Source: Acetobacteraceae bacterium UBA6159 (lineage in GTDB: Bacteria > Pseudomonadota > Alphaproteobacteria > Acetobacterales > Acetobacteraceae). From it: DNA of 10,469 nucleotides. The stretch's first letter is position 1; each line of letters opens with the position of its first letter. The notes beneath the pieces are model-generated. The model made no database searches. It was not told the DNA's origin and saw nothing but the letters and a program-made list of their open reading frames with translations. The stretch spans positions 1-10,469 of the forward strand of contig DIUL01000180.1 of the NCBI GenBank assembly GCA_002422345.1. Direction: 5' to 3'. Positions 7,090 to 10,469 of the stretch are shown here, in pieces. Both the position numbers and the translations under genes were made by a program.

Positions 7090-7102
7090 GGGGAATCCGT
7101 AT

Positions 7103-7114
7103 CAACGTGCGTTG
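7103..7114. promoter_or_regulatory. Short palindrome upstream of the ParD-like gene
   Basis: CAACG (7103-7107) and CGTTG (7110-7114) form a perfect dyad with a 2-base spacer, 14 bases upstream of ATG 7089. ParD proteins commonly repress their own operon through such sites. The resemblance is positional, and the ribbon-helix-helix of this ParD looks damaged, so this is a candidate operator only. Confidence 0.35.
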
Positions 7115-7213
7115 CCGATGGCGTGGGGACGGGATTTGGTTGCCTTTGTGGGGGGCGTTCGGGTAGGTTGGAACAAATTATGAACATTTAATCCCCCACG
7201 CGAGGCCCGAGCG

Positions 7214-7248
7214 ATTTTTTCCACCGATGCGACCCTATGTCCGGTGAG
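7214..7248 (+). repeat. Diverged copy 1 of the intergenic repeat
   Basis: It begins with an A and T run like copies 2 and 3 and ends with the same ATGTCCGGTGAG. After the T run and its following C, 20 of 27 positions match copy 2. It ends 63 bp before copy 2. Confidence 0.55.
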
Positions 7249-7255
7249 CACGCCA

Positions 7256-7281
7256 CCCCTCTCCGAGCCGGGGGAGAGGGG
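7256..7281. repeat. 9-bp perfect hairpin in intergenic DNA
   Basis: CCCCTCTCC (7256-7264) pairs with GGAGAGGGG (7273-7281) across an 8-base loop. It lies between repeat copies 1 and 2. Palindromes of this CT/GA type recur between genes in many GC-rich proteobacteria, so it may belong to a dispersed repeat family rather than serve the neighbouring genes. Confidence 0.6.
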
Positions 7282-7311
7282 ATGGGCGCTGGTCGGATCG
7301 GGCCGGGGGAA

Positions 7312-7344
7312 TTTTTCGTACGGTCCAACCCCATGTCCGGTGAG
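7312..7344 (+). repeat. Copy 2 of a 33-bp intergenic repeat
   Basis: Identical over all 33 bases to copy 3 at 7573-7605. It starts with a five-base T run, contains the palindrome CGTACG and ends in ATGTCCGGTGAG. Confidence 0.8.
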
Positions 7345-7572
7345 AAATCGGTCCTTCCCCGCGCCCTTTGTCATCGGGACATCCATCGGCCGGTGTTCGG
7401 GGTGGGCACCGCTTTTTCAGCACGGAGGAAGAGGGAGGGCGTCACGGAGGGTCATGGAGGCGTTGGGTTGTGGCCGTCGGCGGTTGGCTTGGATGGGGCC
7501 GGGGCGGGGTTCGTGCGTCGCTGTTCCTCGGTGCTGATGGCGGTGTCTGGGCGTGCCCCGCGGCCATCGGTT

Positions 7573-7605
7573 TTTTTCGTACGGTCCAACCCCATGTCCG
7601 GTGAG
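7573..7605 (+). repeat. Copy 3 of the 33-bp intergenic repeat
   Basis: Exact match to copy 2, offset by 261 bp in the same orientation. It lies 120 bp before the start codon of the DUF4062-STAND gene. The sequences flanking copies 2 and 3 do not match, so the repeat unit is short rather than part of a longer duplication. Confidence 0.8.
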
Positions 7606-7725
7606 GATTGTGCCCCGGGGATGCCCCCGTTGATCGTTCTGGGTCCCGTCGATGCGCCCTCGGCGGTGGACGCGCTGGCTTGCCCGCCATAGGCTGGACG
7701 TATCGGGCAAGGAACCAAGATCGGC

Positions 7726-10469
7726 ATGAGAGATCCCGTCTACTCGGTGATGCTGTCCAGCACCTACAGCGACCTGATCGAGCATCGGCGGGCCGTGGAG
7801 AAGGCCGCCAAGAGCCAGCGGATGTTCGCCGACATGATGGAGGACGATCCAGGCAAACCGGATCAGGGGATCATCGAAAGCTCGTTGGAGAAGGTAGACC
7901 GGGCTGACGCCTATATCGTCCTGATCAGCAACTATCGCTACGGCCAGGTCATCGATGACCCGGTCCGGAATCCGGACGGGTTGTCGGTGACCGAGCTCGA
8001 ATTTCGGCGGGCGGAGGAACTGAACATCCCGATCTGCGTGTTCCTGATGGGTGACCGCGTCCCGATCGATCCGGTCGAGGCGAAGAAAGAACGACCTTGG
8101 GAAGACAAACTGGCCGCGTTCCGGGAGCGTGCGAAGGACCCAAGCCGCATCTACCTGGAATTTTCGACCATCGCCGAACTCGAACTCGGCGCGACGAAAA
8201 CGCTGGCTCGGCTGAGAACGAAATTGCAGGAGCGCGCGCCGGCCAAGCTGTCACCCGTGGCCGAAGCACCTCCCCCCCCCAACGGCCTCCCCACGCCGCC
8301 TGCCTTCCACGCTCAGCCGCCCTACATCCCCTCCCACCGCTTCCAAGGCCGCGCGCGCGAACTCGAACTCCTCCGCTCCTGGGCCACATCCCCCCACGAC
8401 CCGGTGCTGGTGTTCGAGGCGATCGGCGGCATGGGCAAGTCCATGGTGACGTGGGAATGGACGACGAACCACGCCCCGACCGACAGGCCCGACTGGGCCG
8501 GGCGGCTGTGGTACAGCTTCTACGAACGCGGCGCGGACATGAAGGATTTCTGCGTCTCCGCGCTCGCCTATGTCTCCGGGCAGGACCCCGCGACGCTGCG
8601 CCCCAAACCCACCTGGGACCTGTGGCACGCGCTGCTGCCTCTGCTGCGCGCGAAGCCGTACCTGCTCGTGCTGGACGGGTTGGAGCGGGTGCTGGTCGCC
8701 TATCACCGCTCCGACGCCGCGCAGGTGCAGGACGGGGATGTCGACACGGCCCAATCCTCGCTGGGCCGAGCGCCGAGGGACTGCATCCGCCCGGATGATG
8801 GGGATTTGCTGCGGGAGCTTGTAGCGGCGGGCGCGTCGAAAATCCTGATCACCTCCCGCCTGATGCCGGTCGCGCTGACCAACGCCGTAGGGCCGCGGCC
8901 GGGGGTGCGGCATGAGCCGTTGAAGGGCCTGGACCAGGCCGATGCGGTCTTGATGCTGACCGATGCCGGGATCACGGGCGACGCCGAGGCGATGGGACGG
9001 TTCCTGGACCAGCAATTCGGCTGCCACCCGCTGGTGGTCGGGATCGTCGCCGGGCTGATCATGAACTGGCCGACGGCGCCGCTGAATTTCGACCGCTGGG
9101 TTGCCGCCCCGGATGGCGGCGCGGCGGTGGACCTGGCCTCTCCCGATATCGTGCAGCGGCGGACCCATATCCTGCGCGTGGCCTTCGACGGGCTGGACCC
9201 ATGGGCGCGCGAGTTGATCGCCCGCATCGCGATGATCGCCAACGCCGTCCCGCTGGACGTGCTGGAAACCCTCAACCCCGCTCGGCCGCCGCCACCGGAG
9301 GCGGTGAAGGACCCGGGGGCATTGGATGTGAAGGGCAACTGGCGGGCCCAGCACCTGCGCCGGCAGCTTGCCGAGGCGAAGACCCCGGAGCAGCGCGCCG
9401 ATCTGGAACGCCAAATCCGCGATCACGCGGCCCGCTTGACCACGCGGCACCAGGCCGCCCAGCAAGCGCACGCCGCCTACCAGGCCGCGCTGGCGTCATG
9501 GCCGCAGTCGCAGCCCATGCGCGATGCCAAGCGCTGGTTGGACAACATGCTGACCGACCTGCGCACGCGCGGCCTGCTGCAATGGGACCGGAGCAGCAAC
9601 CTGTTCGACCTGCACCCGGTGGTGCGCGGCTATGCCGTCGGGGTGCTGGATGGCGAGGCCCGCGCCCGATCCGGCCAGCACGTCGCCGATCTGTTCGCTG
9701 CACGCGCCGCACCAGCCTATGAGGAGGCGACCGGCCTCGCGGACCTCGCCAACCCGATCCAAACCGTGCGGGCGTTGAACCTGGCGGGGAAGGTGAAGGA
9801 AGCCTGGGACGTGCTGAACGGCGACCTGCGCCGCGCGCTGCATCGGTTGGAACTGCACCATGAGCGGCTCGGTCTGATGCAGCCTCTGTTCCCCGATGGC
9901 TGGTCAGCCCCGCCGACCGGGGTCGAGGACGTCGGTCGTGTGGCGAACGAAGGGGCGGCGGCGCTGTATCAGACCGGGTTCCGGCGGGAAGCCGCCACAC
10001 AGGTGGAGTTCGCGATCCAGGCCGACATCCCATCCGGCCCGAACGCGGAACTGAGCATCCGCCTGCAAAACCACAACATACTGAGCATCCGCCTGCAAAA
10101 CCACAGCATCATGCTGCGTGACACCAGCGACCTGAAGGGGCGCGAGCGCCTGCTGGACCTGGCCCGCGCCGTCGCCGCGTCCGCCGGTGACACGCATGAG
10201 GCCATCGCGTGCGACGTCTCCCAGGCCCACGACCTGACCAACCAGGGCCGCCTGACCGAGGCGCGCGCTCTCTGGTCCCGCCTCGCCCTGGACCTGCCGG
10301 CAGCCATGCGCCAGGACCGGCAGTTGGAGGCGCAGGCGCGCTTCAACGAAGCCTGGCTGCTGTTCCGCGAACGCGCCCTGACGCCGGACCATCTCCGCGC
10401 CACGCTCGACCGGCTCCACGCGCTCGGCTGGCACGACCTCGAACGCTGGTATCTGCTCATCTCCCCCAG
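7726..10469 (+). CDS. DUF4062 - STAND NTPase - TPR protein, candidate anti-phage sensor (3' end outside window)
   Basis: An uninterrupted frame with 914 complete codons visible and no stop before the window ends. Residues 5-115 are a DUF4062 domain: V-M-L-S-S-T-Y-S-D-L (8-17), YIVLIS with RYG (71-73), T-E-L-E-F (89-93) and I-C-V-F-L-M-G-D. DUF4062 is regarded as TIR-like and occurs at the N-terminus of STAND proteins. A proline-rich linker (about 180-200) leads to an NB-ARC-like core: FQGR (206-209), Walker A GGMGKS (234-239, Lys238), Walker B LLVLDGLE (313-320), ITSR (375-378) and GCHPL (432-436). A charged helical segment (about 540-595) and a winged-helix-like DLHPVVRGYA (628-637) follow, then TPR-like helices from about 740. 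Such STAND proteins sense a trigger with the C-terminal repeats, oligomerise, and activate the N-terminal effector. A defence role is inferred; no partner gene is visible in the window. Confidence 0.9.
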   Translation, partial: MRDPVYSVMLSSTYSDLIEHRRAVEKAAKSQRMFADMMEDDPGKPDQGIIESSLEKVDRADAYIVLISNYRYGQVIDDPVRNPDGLSVTELEFRRAEELNIPICVFLMGDRVPIDPVEAKKERPWEDKLAAFRERAKDPSRIYLEFSTIAELELGATKTLARLRTKLQERAPAKLSPVAEAPPPPNGLPTPPAFHAQPPYIPSHRFQGRARELELLRSWATSPHDPVLVFEAIGGMGKSMVTWEWTTNHAPTDRPDWAGRLWYSFYERGADMKDFCVSALAYVSGQDPATLRPKPTWDLWHALLPLLRAKPYLLVLDGLERVLVAYHRSDAAQVQDGDVDTAQSSLGRAPRDCIRPDDGDLLRELVAAGASKILITSRLMPVALTNAVGPRPGVRHEPLKGLDQADAVLMLTDAGITGDAEAMGRFLDQQFGCHPLVVGIVAGLIMNWPTAPLNFDRWVAAPDGGAAVDLASPDIVQRRTHILRVAFDGLDPWARELIARIAMIANAVPLDVLETLNPARPPPPEAVKDPGALDVKGNWRAQHLRRQLAEAKTPEQRADLERQIRDHAARLTTRHQAAQQAHAAYQAALASWPQSQPMRDAKRWLDNMLTDLRTRGLLQWDRSSNLFDLHPVVRGYAVGVLDGEARARSGQHVADLFAARAAPAYEEATGLADLANPIQTVRALNLAGKVKEAWDVLNGDLRRALHRLELHHERLGLMQPLFPDGWSAPPTGVEDVGRVANEGAAALYQTGFRREAATQVEFAIQADIPSGPNAELSIRLQNHNILSIRLQNHSIMLRDTSDLKGRERLLDLARAVAASAGDTHEAIACDVSQAHDLTNQGRLTEARALWSRLALDLPAAMRQDRQLEAQARFNEAWLLFRERALTPDHLRATLDRLHALGWHDLERWYLLISP
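8272..8280 (+). repeat. C9 homopolymer inside the STAND coding sequence
   Basis: Nine consecutive C residues encode Pro183-Pro185 of the linker between the DUF4062 and NTPase parts. The reading frame is continuous across it at this length. A change by one base would stop translation of the NTPase, so the site could act as a slippage switch, or could be a place of sequencing error. Confidence 0.75.
10051..10110 (+). repeat. 30-bp in-frame tandem duplication in the STAND gene
   Basis: Two adjacent 30-base units (10051-10080 and 10081-10110) match at 28 of 30 positions. They encode LSIRLQNHNI and LSIRLQNHSI (residues 776-785 and 786-795). The duplication lies in the helical repeat region expected to sense the trigger and inserts ten residues without changing frame. 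Confidence 0.9.

Larger units (their letters stand above)
7090..7725. other. Long intergenic region carrying repeats and hairpins
   Basis: This 636-bp stretch has no gene I can support. Open frames here mainly translate the repeats and have no recognisable protein. It contains a short palindrome near the ParD-like gene, an AT-richer spot around 7171-7193, three copies of a roughly 33-bp repeat, a 9-bp hairpin, and three closely spaced copies of CA(C/T)GGAGG at 7421, 7443 and 7453. It must contain the promoter of the DUF4062-STAND gene, but I see no convincing -35/-10 pair. AAGGA at 7709-7713 is the only Shine-Dalgarno-like sequence before ATG 7726, with a long 12-base spacing. Confidence 0.7.

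Noticed and set aside
7214..7605. CRISPR-like array
   Set aside because: There are only three copies, at unequal spacing (63 and 228 bases between them), one copy is diverged, and no cas genes are present.
7237..7692. Plus-strand open frame of 151 codons before the STAND gene
   Set aside because: It spans repeat copies 2 and 3, starts inside copy 1, and twice shows the same FVRSNPMSGE peptide because it translates those repeats; it has no family resemblance and no good ribosome-binding site.
8251..9471. Minus-strand open frame of 406 codons
   Set aside because: It is antisense to the NTPase core of the STAND gene and shows no domain; the plus-strand frame carries all the motifs.

Overview
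The window is a GC-rich bacterial chromosome segment, about two-thirds G+C outside its first 245 bases. It carries ordinary metabolic and transport genes on the left and a large, apparently defence-type NTPase gene on the right. The combination of a Bug/TctC solute receptor, class III CoA-transferase, peptide-type receptor and two luciferase-like oxidoreductases is common in environmental alpha- and betaproteobacteria. An alphaproteobacterium such as a member of the Acetobacteraceae is my best guess, from gene style only. No rRNA, tRNA, integrase, transposase or CRISPR array is visible.

Positions 1-245 are an AT-rich block (35% G+C by hand count) with no credible gene and a perfect 10-bp inverted repeat. 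From 262 to 2811 the minus strand carries, in transcription order, an LLM-class flavin-dependent oxidoreductase, a Bug-family tricarboxylate receptor (probably starting at a TTG with a strong Shine-Dalgarno) and a small lipoprotein. A second LLM oxidoreductase (2877-3944) is divergent from the first across 65 bp. A strong GC hairpin separates it from a convergent minus-strand pair: a CoA-transferase (6777-5590) followed by a family 5 extracellular solute-binding protein (5562-3985). The genes suggest uptake and CoA activation or oxidation of an organic acid or related compound. No permease genes are present and the substrate cannot be read from the sequence.

Upstream of the CoA-transferase are a hairpin that would pair with its ribosome-binding site, a four-tract G-quadruplex motif, and a short ParD-like antitoxin gene with a shrunken ribbon-helix-helix region and no ParE partner. 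The next 636 bp (7090-7725) hold no gene but contain a small palindrome, a 9-bp hairpin and three copies of a roughly 33-bp repeat (two identical, one diverged).

The right end is one long open reading frame starting at 7726 and running off the window (914 codons visible). It encodes an N-terminal DUF4062 (TIR-like) domain, a proline-rich linker, a STAND/NB-ARC-like NTPase core with Walker A, Walker B, TSR and HPL motifs, a winged-helix-like segment, and TPR-like helical repeats. This is the architecture of signal-sensing NTPases used in prokaryotic immunity and is the most interesting object here. It also contains an uninterrupted C9 tract between its domains and a 30-bp in-frame tandem duplication in the repeat region.
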